A DNA stretch of 56,150 bases from a virus. Under the pieces are notes generated by a model. It saw only the letters and a program-made list of their open reading frames with translations, had not been told where the DNA came from and ran no database searches. Of the stretch, positions 1 through 8,382 are shown piece by piece. The stretch lies in IMG/VR virus record IMGVR_UViG_3300045283_000278, positions 1-56,150 of that record; one strand, written 5' to 3'. How positions within the stretch are numbered: the stretch's first letter is position 1; every line of letters begins with the position of its first letter. The position numbers were made by a program, and so were the translations under genes.

Positions 1-34
1 TGCGCCTTGAGGTCCGTACGGGTTCCCATCTTCG

Positions 35-58
35 GCCGGGCGCTGCATAGCGCCCGGC
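35..58. other. Perfect 10-bp hairpin before the terminase genes
   Basis: Left arm 35-44 and right arm 49-58 are exact reverse complements (GCCGGGCGCT / AGCGCCCGGC) around a GCAT loop. There is no T-tract after it. It lies at the extreme left of the window, 25 bases before the small terminase start. It could be a terminator for genes entering from the other genome end, or a structure recognised in packaging. The sequence alone does not decide between them. Confidence 0.6.
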
Positions 59-82
59 GCCCCTCTGCACAGAGGACATGCC

Positions 83-670
83 ATGCCAGGACCGCTCCCT
101 ACGGGCTCCGCCCGCCGTCGGAATAGCCCGACGATCCCTCGCACAAGCCTGCCCGCAGGCGGCCGGAAGGGCCGCCCTCCGAACGTGCCCGGCGCGTACT
201 CCCTCGGGGAAGCCGGCAAGTCATGGTGGAAGTGGGCCTGGACCACCCCGCAGGCGACGGGCTGGGACGCGAGCGCCCTCTATACCGCGGCGCGCCGCGC
301 GTCGCTCGAGGACGACCTCGCCGCGCTCGAGCTGACCGCGTTCGACGACCTCGAGGACGCCCTGCTCGAGTTGGTGGGCGCTGACGGCGACGACCGGCGC
401 GTGCGCTCGGCGATCACGGACCTCGAGTTCGGCGTGCGCCGGCTCAAGGGCCTCGCCGGCGGCCGCGTCGGCGTGATGAAGGAAATGCGCGAGCTCGACG
501 GCAAGCTCGGGCTGAATCCGAAGGCGCTCGCCGAGCTCCGCTGGACGATCCTCGCTGAGGAAGACACCAGCGCGGCGCCGGCGCCGGCGCCGCCGACGCC
601 GCCGACGCCGCCGAGCGGGTCGAAGCGGCAGCCGGCTGAGCCGAAGGTGCGCCAGCTCCGCGCGGTCTGA
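83..670 (+). CDS. Terminase small subunit (probable)
   Basis: This is the first gene of the late operon and ends 2 bases before the large terminase start. The 195-residue protein has a basic N-terminus, a helical Asp/Glu/Arg-rich middle (residues about 70-155) and a Pro-Ala-rich tail. A Gly-Ala-Tyr-Ser-Leu-Gly segment followed by a Trp-rich patch near residue 45 recalls small terminases of actinophages. The start at 83 follows an AGAGGA ribosome site; the ATG at 78 is in another frame. Small terminases bind the packaging site and hand DNA to the large subunit. The call rests mainly on position and general character, not on a strong motif. Confidence 0.72.
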   Translation: MPGPLPTGSARRRNSPTIPRTSLPAGGRKGRPPNVPGAYSLGEAGKSWWKWAWTTPQATGWDASALYTAARRASLEDDLAALELTAFDDLEDALLELVGADGDDRRVRSAITDLEFGVRRLKGLAGGRVGVMKEMRELDGKLGLNPKALAELRWTILAEEDTSAAPAPAPPTPPTPPSGSKRQPAEPKVRQLRAV

Positions 671-672
671 CC

Positions 673-2535
673 GTGGCCAAGGCCCGCTGCGCGGAGTGCG
701 GCGGCACGAAGTGGACGACCACGGGCACGCGCGACGAGCGCGGCCGCTGCGTCGAGTGCAACGTCTTCCCCACGCTCGGCTACGTCGTCGCCGAGTTCAT
801 CCAGGACGTCTGCGTCATCCCCGACCGCGCCGTCGCCGGCCGGCCGTTCGCCCTCAGCGACCAGCAGTACCTCCACCTCCTGCGCCAGTACCGGCTGTGG
901 CCGACCGCGACCTACGACGAGGACCGGCCCGCCGCCCCGTTCGTCTTCACCGGCTCGCTCCTCGTCCGGTCGCAGAAGTGGGGCAAGGGCCCGTTCAGCT
1001 CCGCGCGCATCGCCGCGCAGGCCGTCGGTCCGGTGCTCTTCGCCGGCTGGGACGCCGACGGCCAGCCCGTCGGCATGCCGTGGGCGACGCCGCACATCCA
1101 GGTCGCCGCGGTCGCCGAGGACCAGACCGAGAACATCTGGCGCGCGCTCAAGCCGATGATCGAGCTGAGCCCCAAGCTCTGGGCGCTCATCCCCGACACC
1201 GGCCTCGACCGCATGAACCTCCCCGGCGGCGGGATCATCGAGCGCGTCTCGAGCGCCGCGACGACCCGCCTCGGCGCCCGCCTGTCTTACCTCGAGATCG
1301 ACCAGCCCGAGTCGATGACGAAGTCCAACGGCGGCGAGAAGCTCTTCGACACGCTGCTGCGGAACGTCGCGGGTATGGGTGGTCGATGGGCCGCGACCGG
1401 CAACGCCCACGACCCGACCGAGCGCTCGGTGCAGCAGACGCTCGTCGAGGTTCCCCTCGACGACGCGTACATCGACTGGCCCGACCCGCCGAAGGGCTCG
1501 TGGGGCAACAAGCGCGAGCGGCGGCGGATCCTCCGCCACGCCTATAAGGGCTCCCCGTGGGTCGACATCGACCGCATCGAGTCCGACTGCGACCGGCTCG
1601 CGAAGAAGGGCGACCCCGGCCAGGCCGAGCGCTTCTTCGGCAACCGCATCGTCGCCGGCGCCGACAAAGCCTTCGACCTCGACGCCTACAAGACGCTCAA
1701 GGCGCTCATCGCGATCCCGCCCGGCCGGCCGGTCACTCTCGGCTTCGACGGCTCGCTCACGAACGACGCCACCGGCCTCGTCGTCACCGACATCGAGCTC
1801 GGCCACCAGGCCGTCGTCGACTGGTGGAAGCGCCCGCCGGAGATCCCCGAGGACGAGGAGTGGACCGTCCCAATCGTCGAGGTCGACGAGGCCGTCGCCT
1901 TCGCGTTCAGCACCTGGAAGGTGTGGCGCCTCTACGGCGACCCACCGCACTACCGCGACGACATGAACCGCTGGGCCGGCGAGTACGGCTCCGACCGCGT
2001 GATCGAGTGGTGGACGAGCTCACGCCGGCGGATGGCGATCGCGCTGCGCGAGTACCGCACCGACATGCGCCCCGGCGTCATGTCCCACGGGCCCCTCATC
2101 CTCGAGCCCGATGTCGAGCCGACCACCGATCGCCTCGAGGCACACGCCGCTCTCGTCGAGCATCACGGCAACTCGGTCCGCCGGCCGACGAACATGCGCG
2201 ACGAGGACGATGGCACCTTCCTCTGGCTCATCGGGAAGGCGAGCGCCAAGTCCCCGCACAAGATCGACCTCGCCATGGCCGCGGTCCTCGCCTGGATCGG
2301 CCGAGGCCACGCGATCCGGGACGGCGTCTTGAAAGAGGAGACCTACGGCCGCGCATCGTGGTCCGGCGGCCAGGGCGCGGGCAACGGCAAGCCGGTCACG
2401 CGCGACGACTACCTGCCGTGCGTCGGCTGCGGCAAGCCGATCCATCCCTCGCTGCACGCCAAGGGCGCCGCGGAGGGCGGCCGGTGCCTCAAGTGCCGGC
2501 GCGACGCCGGCGACACAACCACCGCCCGCTGGTAG
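673..2535 (+). CDS. terL: Terminase large subunit, with zinc ribbons at both ends
   Basis: This is the packaging motor: an N-terminal ATPase drives DNA into the prohead and a C-terminal RNase H-like nuclease cuts concatemers. The Walker A-like segment RSQKWGKG lies at residues 99-106 and the Walker B-like segment LEIDQPES at about 207-214. The nuclease strand LGFDGSLTNDATG (about 356-368) carries the first acidic residues. The length of 620 residues is somewhat longer than usual because two putative zinc ribbons are added: C6/C9/C26/C29 at the N-terminus and C583/C586/C605/C608 at the C-terminus. The GTG start at 673 directly follows the small terminase. Family assignment is firm; the role of the ribbons is unknown. 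Confidence 0.93.
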   Translation: MAKARCAECGGTKWTTTGTRDERGRCVECNVFPTLGYVVAEFIQDVCVIPDRAVAGRPFALSDQQYLHLLRQYRLWPTATYDEDRPAAPFVFTGSLLVRSQKWGKGPFSSARIAAQAVGPVLFAGWDADGQPVGMPWATPHIQVAAVAEDQTENIWRALKPMIELSPKLWALIPDTGLDRMNLPGGGIIERVSSAATTRLGARLSYLEIDQPESMTKSNGGEKLFDTLLRNVAGMGGRWAATGNAHDPTERSVQQTLVEVPLDDAYIDWPDPPKGSWGNKRERRRILRHAYKGSPWVDIDRIESDCDRLAKKGDPGQAERFFGNRIVAGADKAFDLDAYKTLKALIAIPPGRPVTLGFDGSLTNDATGLVVTDIELGHQAVVDWWKRPPEIPEDEEWTVPIVEVDEAVAFAFSTWKVWRLYGDPPHYRDDMNRWAGEYGSDRVIEWWTSSRRRMAIALREYRTDMRPGVMSHGPLILEPDVEPTTDRLEAHAALVEHHGNSVRRPTNMRDEDDGTFLWLIGKASAKSPHKIDLAMAAVLAWIGRGHAIRDGVLKEETYGRASWSGGQGAGNGKPVTRDDYLPCVGCGKPIHPSLHAKGAAEGGRCLKCRRDAGDTTTARW

Positions 2536-2550
2536 CCGAGGAGGTGAGCG

Positions 2551-3978
2551 GTGCCCGACATCAAGGACTTCGCGCCGCTGCTCGACAAGCTGCTCGGCGA
2601 GCTCGACAAGCGCTGCAAGGTCACCACGCGCCTCAACAAGTACGTCGAGGGCACCGCACCCGTGCCCGATGCCGTCGCTTCGGCGCGCCTCACCAAGGCG
2701 TACGAGCGGCTCATGGGCATGTCCACGGCGCCATGGGCAGCGCTCGTCGTCGACACCGTCCAGGACCGGCTCGAGGTCGGCGGCATCGCCACCGGCAACT
2801 CGACCGTCGACGATCAGCTGTGGACGATCTGGCGGGCGAACGCCATGGACGCCGAGTCGAAGCTCGGTCACCACGGCGCGCTTGTCGATGGTCGCGTGTT
2901 CGCGACGATCTGGCCCAACGACAATGGGGTCCCCGAGATCGTCCTCGACAGCTCCGACCAGATGGTCGTCATGTACATCGAGGGCCGCCACCAGCCGGGC
3001 TACCGCGTCGCGGCGCTGCGCCGCTGGGTCGACGCCGACACCGGCCGGCAGCACATCACGCTCTACCGACGCGACGCGCTCTTCAAGTTCCGCGAGTCCA
3101 AGGACCAGAACGACGCCACCGGGCGCGTACTGGCCGGCGGCAAGTGGTGGGAGCAACGTGAGGAGATCGGCCGCGACGGCGCTCCCGAACCGTGGCCTCT
3201 CGAGAACTCGTACGGCGTCGTGCCGGTCGTCGAGATCGCCACGAACCGGCGCCTGCAGTCCGGGCCGTTCCCGTACGCCTGCGGCGAGTTCCAGCGCGCG
3301 ACGGGGCTCATCGACCGCATCAACCTCCTGACCTTCCTCGGTCTCGTCGTCGCGCTCTGGATGGGCTTCCCGCTGCGCTATGTCGTCGGCGACAAGATCC
3401 TCCGCGACGACGACGGCAACGAGATCCCGCCGTTCGAGTCCAAGCCCGACGAGGTCGCGCAGTTCGAGAACCCCGAGGCGAAGCTCGGGCAGCTCGCACC
3501 GGCCGACCGGAAGAACCTGAGCGTCTTCGACGAGCTCGCGCAGCTCGCCTACGTCACGAAGACACCGGCGCACTACTTCCCGCAGAGCACCGGCCTCTCG
3601 AACATCTCGGCCGACACCATCCGGGCGCTCGAGGGCGGCCTGCACGCCAAGACCGACGGCATCCACAAGCCGCAGATCGGCGGCGGCTGGGAAGAGGTCC
3701 TGCGCGTAGCCGGCCTGATGAACGACGTCGAGATCAAGGTGCCGCCCACCGCGACGCTGTCGTGGGTGCCGCGCGAGTCGCGGTCACTCGCCGAGGCCGC
3801 CGATGCCGCAGCCAAGCTCAAGGACATCCTGCCCTTCCAGGTGATCGCCGACAAGTATCTCGGGATGGGCCAGGAGGAGATTCGGCGCGCCGAGAGCGAC
3901 ATGGCGACGTCGGCGCTCACCACCCTGCTGCACGCCGCCGAGACCCCGCCAGCCGCGCCCGCGCCGGTCGCCGCCTAG
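2551..3978 (+). CDS. Portal protein (SPP1 gp6-like)
   Basis: The 475-residue protein is placed directly after the large terminase, and its features match the SPP1 gp6-like portal family of actinophages. These include an early segment with Ala-Pro-Trp-Ala-Ala-Leu-Val-Val-Asp, a central Arg-Ile-Asn-Leu-Leu stem region (about residues 255-275) and a helical C-terminus ending in an Ala-Pro tail. The portal forms the dodecameric ring through which DNA enters and leaves and to which the connector attaches. The GTG start at 2551 follows a GAGGAGGTGAG ribosome site. Confidence 0.9.
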   Translation: MPDIKDFAPLLDKLLGELDKRCKVTTRLNKYVEGTAPVPDAVASARLTKAYERLMGMSTAPWAALVVDTVQDRLEVGGIATGNSTVDDQLWTIWRANAMDAESKLGHHGALVDGRVFATIWPNDNGVPEIVLDSSDQMVVMYIEGRHQPGYRVAALRRWVDADTGRQHITLYRRDALFKFRESKDQNDATGRVLAGGKWWEQREEIGRDGAPEPWPLENSYGVVPVVEIATNRRLQSGPFPYACGEFQRATGLIDRINLLTFLGLVVALWMGFPLRYVVGDKILRDDDGNEIPPFESKPDEVAQFENPEAKLGQLAPADRKNLSVFDELAQLAYVTKTPAHYFPQSTGLSNISADTIRALEGGLHAKTDGIHKPQIGGGWEEVLRVAGLMNDVEIKVPPTATLSWVPRESRSLAEAADAAAKLKDILPFQVIADKYLGMGQEEIRRAESDMATSALTTLLHAAETPPAAPAPVAA

Positions 3979-3981
3979 CCC

Positions 3982-4701
3982 ATGGCGGTCGTCACCGCGC
4001 AGCAGGAGGCGGCGCTCACCGCCGCGCACCTCGAGGCGCAGGCCCGTCTGCGGCAGCGCGTCGCCACGGCAGCCGTGGCCGCCTGGCAGAACCTCCGGTC
4101 CTATGACGAGGAGGACGTCGCGCCGTGGCTCGCGATCATCGTGCCGCTCATCTACGTCGGTCAGCGCACCGCGGTCTCGCTCGTCGACGCGTTCGTCGCC
4201 TCGGTGCTCGGGCGCCGTCCGATCGGCCTCGACTCCGAGCGGGTCGTCTCCCGCGTCCGGCCGGGCGTGAGCCCGGAGACGCAGTGGCGCCGCCCGTTCG
4301 TGACGGTCTGGAGTGACCTCCAGAACCAGCAGACCTGGGAGCACGCCGTGAGCGCCGCCGGCAGCCGCATCGACGCGATGGCCCAGATGGACATGCAGCT
4401 CGCGCACATCGGCGCCTATCAGGCCGCCCAGGACGCGGACCCGACGACGATCCAGGGCTTCCGCCGCAAGGCGGACCCCGGCGCGTGCAAGTTCTGCCGG
4501 CTCGTCGATGGCGCCTACGTCAAGCGCGCGGACGCCTCGCCGCTGCACGACCGCTGCGGCTGCGGGCTCGTCCCGCGCATTGAGCCTGCCCACCCGACGC
4601 CGCTACCTGCCGGTGTCGCCGTCCACGAGCACGGCGAGCTCGGCCCGACACTCGCCGACCCGGCGCACGACTTCACCACCCACGCCGACCTGGCTGCCTG
4701 A
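3982..4701 (+). CDS. MuF-like minor head protein
   Basis: This gene lies between portal and scaffold, the usual place for Mu gpF/SPP1 gp7-type minor head proteins. The 239-residue protein is helical at the N-terminus. Near residue 157 it has a GFRRKADPGACKFC segment with CxxC, followed by LHDRCGCG. This Cys/His cluster is typical of the C-terminal part of actinophage MuF-like proteins and probably binds zinc. These proteins are packaged in small copy number and may help DNA exit or capsid assembly. I see no fused toxin or ADP-ribosyltransferase domain, which some MuF proteins carry. Confidence 0.8.
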   Translation: MAVVTAQQEAALTAAHLEAQARLRQRVATAAVAAWQNLRSYDEEDVAPWLAIIVPLIYVGQRTAVSLVDAFVASVLGRRPIGLDSERVVSRVRPGVSPETQWRRPFVTVWSDLQNQQTWEHAVSAAGSRIDAMAQMDMQLAHIGAYQAAQDADPTTIQGFRRKADPGACKFCRLVDGAYVKRADASPLHDRCGCGLVPRIEPAHPTPLPAGVAVHEHGELGPTLADPAHDFTTHADLAA

Positions 4702-4720
4702 CCCGTCAAGGGAGGACCCC

Positions 4721-5026
4721 ATGGCCATCGAGAACGCGACCATCACGGTCGGCACCACACCTACCCTTCTCGCCGAGAACACGGGCGACCAGAACGCCTC
4801 CGCGGACTGGGCGAAGGTCACGTTCACGCTCAAGATCCAGACGCACACCGCCACGGTCTTCCTCGGCGACAAAAACGTCGCTACGAGCGGTGCGCACGCC
4901 GGCTACCCGTGGGAGGTCGGCGACGGCAACCGCCTCGAGGGCCTCGAGCTCGAGCCCGGCGAGCAGCTCTTCGGCGTCGTGGCCACCGGCACCCAGGTGA
5001 TTTCGCGCTTCAAGACCGGCCGCTGA
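4721..5026 (+). CDS. Small beta-rich protein of the head operon, unknown role
   Basis: The 101-residue protein starts at the ATG at 4721, which follows a strong AAGGGAGG ribosome site. Longer in-frame starts upstream lie inside the previous gene. The sequence alternates Thr/Val/Gly-rich strands (start MAIENATITVGTTPTLL) and has no catalytic signature. Proteins of this size and style near capsid genes are often decoration or head-fibre proteins, but I do not recognise a specific family. It sits in the head operon between the MuF-like protein and the scaffold. Confidence 0.7.
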   Translation: MAIENATITVGTTPTLLAENTGDQNASADWAKVTFTLKIQTHTATVFLGDKNVATSGAHAGYPWEVGDGNRLEGLELEPGEQLFGVVATGTQVISRFKTGR

Positions 5027-5079
5027 CACGGCCCGCACACCGGTCGCCGCATGGCGACCCCAACCAGAGGAGAGGCCGC

Positions 5080-5868
5080 ATGGCTTCGACGACCCTGCCG
5101 ATGCTCGACGAGATCCTCGAGCACGCAGCGACGCTCGTGCCCGCATGGGACGAGCTCCACGCTGGCATCCCTGCCTGGCACCCTCGGAATGAGGACCCAC
5201 CGGATCCCGATCCCGATCCGGACCCCGATCCCGATCCGGACCCAGACCCAGACCCGGACCCGGACCCAGACCCCGATCCGGACCCCGCCGCGCGCAAGGG
5301 CGAGCCGGACTGGAAGGCCCAGTCGCGGAAGCACGAGCGCGAGTCCAAGAAGGCGCGCAAGGAAGCCGAGGAGCTCCGCGCCAAGCTCAAGGAGCGCGAG
5401 GACGCCGATCGCACCGAGCAGGAGAAGGCGATCGACGAGGCGCGCAACGCCGGTCGCGCCGAGGCGCTCACCGAGGCCCAGAAGGAACGGCGGGCCGACC
5501 GTCTCGAGGGCGCGGTGCTGCGCCTGGCCGCGAAGGGCATCGAGCTTGGCGAGGGCGACAAGGCCCGGACCGTGAAGTTCGAGGACCCCGAGGACGCGCA
5601 CGTGTTCATCGAGCGCGCCATCGCGCGCGGCGACATCGACGAGGACGACGTCTTCGACGACCAGGGCAAGGTCAAGACCGACGCGATCACCGAGGCGCTC
5701 GCAGACCTCCTCGACCGTAAGCCGCGGCTCGCCGCCGGCGAGAACGGCAACGGCAGCGGCCGGCCCCGGCCGCAGGGCGGCGCGGACGCCGGTCGCGGCG
5801 CCGGCGCCGGCAAGGGGCTCGACGACATGAGCCCCGACGACCACCTCAAGGCCATCCAGAAGAAGTAA
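5080..5868 (+). CDS. Scaffold protein with (Asp-Pro)14 tract
   Basis: The 262-residue protein lies just upstream of the coat gene. After a short N-terminal domain (residues 1-40) comes an uninterrupted Asp-Pro tract (about 42-69). A long charged coiled coil follows (about 75-160, rich in Lys/Glu/Arg), then an acidic C-terminal region ending in a Lys-Lys helix. Coiled-coil, highly charged proteins in this position are procapsid scaffolds in many siphoviruses (GP20-like group), and a basic C-terminal helix often binds coat. The ATG at 5080 is preceded by AGAGGAGAGG. The TAA stop overlaps the next ATG. Confidence 0.82.
   Translation: MASTTLPMLDEILEHAATLVPAWDELHAGIPAWHPRNEDPPDPDPDPDPDPDPDPDPDPDPDPDPDPDPAARKGEPDWKAQSRKHERESKKARKEAEELRAKLKEREDADRTEQEKAIDEARNAGRAEALTEAQKERRADRLEGAVLRLAAKGIELGEGDKARTVKFEDPEDAHVFIERAIARGDIDEDDVFDDQGKVKTDAITEALADLLDRKPRLAAGENGNGSGRPRPQGGADAGRGAGAGKGLDDMSPDDHLKAIQKK
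5203..5286 (+). repeat. Hexanucleotide repeat encoding 14 consecutive Asp-Pro pairs
   Basis: Fourteen GA(T/C)-CC(N) hexamers run without interruption inside the scaffold gene. Third positions vary (GAT/GAC, CCC/CCG/CCA) in blocks, which suggests expansion in several steps. Read on the opposite strand it gives a Gly-Ser run in an open frame, which is a shadow. Confidence 0.95.
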
Positions 5869-6131
5869 TGGCCCCAATCCGCGTCGGCCTGCGCTTCCAA
5901 CGCCGCGACCAGCAGCGCCTCGAGGCCATGGCCGACCGCGTCCGTCGTGGGGAGATCCCCGGCGACATCACGACCTTCTCGAGCGCCGCGGATGCGGCGC
6001 GCACCGGGGAGCCGCTGATCGTCTACTGCGAGAAGCCCGCGGAGGCCCACCTGATGGCGGACCTCTACGTGCGCCTCGGCATCAGCCGACCCGCAGTCGA
6101 AGAGCTCACGGGCATGCGCCCGTCGAACTAG
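5868..6131 (+). CDS. Small protein between scaffold and coat, unknown
   Basis: The 87-residue protein is translationally coupled to the scaffold (TAATG overlap at 5866-5870). The N-terminal half is rich in Arg and the C-terminal half is helical (EAHLMADLYVRLGIS). I see no motif that identifies a family. Its place between scaffold and coat suggests a head role, but this is inference from position only. Confidence 0.65.
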   Translation: MAPIRVGLRFQRRDQQRLEAMADRVRRGEIPGDITTFSSAADAARTGEPLIVYCEKPAEAHLMADLYVRLGISRPAVEELTGMRPSN

Positions 6132-6207
6132 CGCCGCACGGCGCACCACACCGAAGCTGCCGCACGGCGGCCACCTTCACCCATCAAGAAAGAGAGGCGT
6201 GGTCGCC

Positions 6208-7119
6208 GTGGCGAACACCTTCATCAAGCCGACCGTCATCGCGGCGCGCGGCATCGCAACGCTCTACAACGCCATCCTCCTGGCCGGCCTCGTCTGGCGG
6301 GACTTCGACGCGGACTTCCGCGGCAAGCAGGGCGACACGATCACGATCCGCAAGCCGGCCGTGTTCACCGCCACCGAGTTCAACCGCAGCACCCGCACGA
6401 CGTCGTGGCAGGACGCGACCGAGGACTCGACGACCCTCACGCTCGACAAGCTCGCGCACGTCCCGTTCCACGTCACCGACGAGCAGATGACGCTGGAGAT
6501 CAGCGACTTCCAGCAGCAGCTGCTCAACCCGGCGATGGAGGCGCTCGCACAGAAGATCGACGCTGATCTCGCCGAGGCTGGCATCGACGCCGCCGAGGGC
6601 GCCGGAGGCGGCGGGACGGTCACCATCGCCAGCAACGACCCCAACTGGGTGTTCCGGAAGGCGCGCGAGAAGCTGCAGCGCAACAAGCTGCCGGTGACCG
6701 ACCGCTACGCGGTTCTCTCGCCGGAGGCGGAGACCTCTGCGCTGGGCGACCTGACGTTCCTGCAGGCCGACCACGCTGGCAGCACGGACGCACTCCGTGA
6801 GGCCATCATCGGCCGCGCGTTCGGGTTCGCGACCTACGGGTCGCAGACGTTCGGCTACGGCCCCGGTGACCGCGGCGAGGCCGACGGTCTCGCGTTCCAC
6901 CAGTCCGCGCTGGTGCTCGCCGCCCGCCCGCTGCAGCAGCCGCGGGGCATCCCGTCGGACCAGTACTCGGTCGCGAACTACAAGAGCCTGTCGCTGCGCG
7001 TCATCTACAGCTACGACCACGACGCCAAGCAGGACCAGGTGACCGTGGACGTCCTGTACGGCGTCAAGGCCACCCGGCCGGAGGGCTGCGTGCAGCTGAA
7101 CTTCGGCCAGGGCTCCTAA
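6208..7119 (+). CDS. Major capsid protein, P22-type coat
   Basis: The 303-residue protein starts MANTFIKPTVIA, followed by a VWRDFDADF...GDTITIRKP segment. This is the N-terminal signature of the P22 gene 5 coat family as found in actinophages (HK97 fold with extra insertion). The GTG at 6208 is preferred over the GTG at 6199, because the AGAAAGAGAGG ribosome site ends at 6197 and would be too close to the latter. The gene stands alone between a non-coding leader (6132-6207) and a strong hairpin, as expected for the most highly expressed protein. Confidence 0.9.
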   Translation: MANTFIKPTVIAARGIATLYNAILLAGLVWRDFDADFRGKQGDTITIRKPAVFTATEFNRSTRTTSWQDATEDSTTLTLDKLAHVPFHVTDEQMTLEISDFQQQLLNPAMEALAQKIDADLAEAGIDAAEGAGGGGTVTIASNDPNWVFRKAREKLQRNKLPVTDRYAVLSPEAETSALGDLTFLQADHAGSTDALREAIIGRAFGFATYGSQTFGYGPGDRGEADGLAFHQSALVLAARPLQQPRGIPSDQYSVANYKSLSLRVIYSYDHDAKQDQVTVDVLYGVKATRPEGCVQLNFGQGS

Positions 7120-7137
7120 GCCACCACGAGACGCAGT

Positions 7138-7176
7138 GCCTCACGCGCCGCGCGCCCAGCGCTGGGCGCGTGAGGC
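7138..7176. terminator. Strong hairpin after the capsid gene
   Basis: GCCTCACGCGC (7138-7148) pairs with GCGCGTGAGGC (7166-7176). Inside it, CGCGCCCAGC/GCTGGGCGCG (7151-7170) is a second perfect inverted repeat that could form instead. No long T-tract follows, as is common in high-GC actinobacteria. It would reduce transcription from the coat gene into the fibre genes. Confidence 0.7.
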
Positions 7177-7203
7177 CTCCTTGCTTGGCGAAAGGAGCAC
7201 GCG

Positions 7204-8379
7204 ATGACAGCAACCTTCCCGGGTACCGGCGGCGGCGGCGGTACCCCGACGGTGCCGTTGGACACACCGCCAGGTGGCGTCTTCGGTTCGACCTTCACGT
7301 GGCCTCTCGCCGGCCGTAAGGACGCCAAGCTCGGCGGCACCCTCACCACCGACCTGACGCTCACGATCACCGGCCTCTCGCAGGGCGCGCTCTTCGACAT
7401 GACGTTCGCCCAGAACGGGACCGGTGGCCACCAGGTCACTCTGATCGCCGCCGGCGACACCAAGGTCGTCGACATCAACCTCGACCCAGGAACGAGCACC
7501 AGGGTCGAGTGCATCTCTCCCGATGGCACCAACCTCGACGTCGAAACGGGCGCTGCGCCGTCGGGCACGACGTACGTGCCGTTCGCGGCGAAGACCACCG
7601 ACTACGAGGTCCTGCCCAGCGACCACAACACCTGCTTGAGCTTCGACTCGGCGAGCGAGTGCGACGCGATCATCAACGCCGACGCCGGCCACGCCCCCGG
7701 GTTCACTGTGCAGATCGCCTGCGACGGCCCCGGTGGTGTTCGTCTCGCCCCGGGCCCGGGCGTGGACCTACGCCCTGCGAGTTTCCGGTACATCCCGCAG
7801 GACTGCACGCTCTTCCTGGTCCGGCAGCCCACCGCCAACCTGTGGCGGATCCTGCTCGGTCCGAGCGACTCGGGCATCCCCACCGTCACGAGTCTCCCCA
7901 GCTCCCCAACCGACGGGCAGGAGGTCTACTTCGTCGCTGACGCGACCAACGGCGTGGAGTGGCACCTCAAGTACCGTGCCGCGGCGACCGGCTCATACAA
8001 GTGGGAGTGCCTCGGCGGCGCGCCGTTGACCACCCTGGTCGCAACGCAGCAGACCACGTCAGCAGAGTCGGCGACCGATCTCGGCACGGTCGGGCCGTCT
8101 ATCACCCTGCCGCTCGCAGGCGACTACCTGGTCGGCGTCCAGGCCGACATGAAGGCCAGCGTCGCCGGCTTGTACGTGACCTTGGCGTTCGACGGGGAGA
8201 CGGCGTGGGAGCCGTTCATGCACGCCGCCGCCGACAACCAGGAGGCCACGGTGGCCGCCGAAGCCCGCCACAACGGGCTGACCGCCGCAGCGCACAAGCT
8301 CCAATACCGGGTCGTCGGCACCGGCACTGGCACATGGTCCGGGCGCCGGCTGTCGTTGATGCCGATTCGGGTGGGCTGA
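7204..8379 (+). CDS. Virion surface/tail-fibre-like protein, unknown family
   Basis: The 391-residue protein begins with a Gly/Thr-rich stretch. It then has repeated beta-rich segments, including an N-terminal TFTWPLAGRK/LGGTLTTDLTLTITGL part and a C-terminal jelly-roll-like part (about 270-391). The N-terminal segment resembles those found in phage tail or decoration proteins that present beta-sandwich domains. It has no catalytic motif and no transmembrane segment. The ATG at 7204 follows GAAAGGAGC. As first gene after the capsid terminator and before two fibre genes, it is likely a structural or adhesion component. Confidence 0.65.
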   Translation: MTATFPGTGGGGGTPTVPLDTPPGGVFGSTFTWPLAGRKDAKLGGTLTTDLTLTITGLSQGALFDMTFAQNGTGGHQVTLIAAGDTKVVDINLDPGTSTRVECISPDGTNLDVETGAAPSGTTYVPFAAKTTDYEVLPSDHNTCLSFDSASECDAIINADAGHAPGFTVQIACDGPGGVRLAPGPGVDLRPASFRYIPQDCTLFLVRQPTANLWRILLGPSDSGIPTVTSLPSSPTDGQEVYFVADATNGVEWHLKYRAAATGSYKWECLGGAPLTTLVATQQTTSAESATDLGTVGPSITLPLAGDYLVGVQADMKASVAGLYVTLAFDGETAWEPFMHAAADNQEATVAAEARHNGLTAAAHKLQYRVVGTGTGTWSGRRLSLMPIRVG

Positions 8380-8382
8380 CCG

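Noticed and set aside
280-1950. Long minus-strand open frame of 556 codons opposite the terminase genes
   Set aside because: High-GC coding regions produce long antisense frames. Its protein is Arg/Ala/Val-Asp repetitive with no domain, and the plus strand holds clear terminase motifs.
5203-5286. CRISPR-like or regulatory repeat array
   Set aside because: The repeats are contiguous hexamers in a coding frame with no spacers.
5010-6149. Minus-strand frame with a long Gly-Ser run
   Set aside because: The Gly-Ser run is simply the reverse reading of the Asp-Pro repeat in the scaffold gene.
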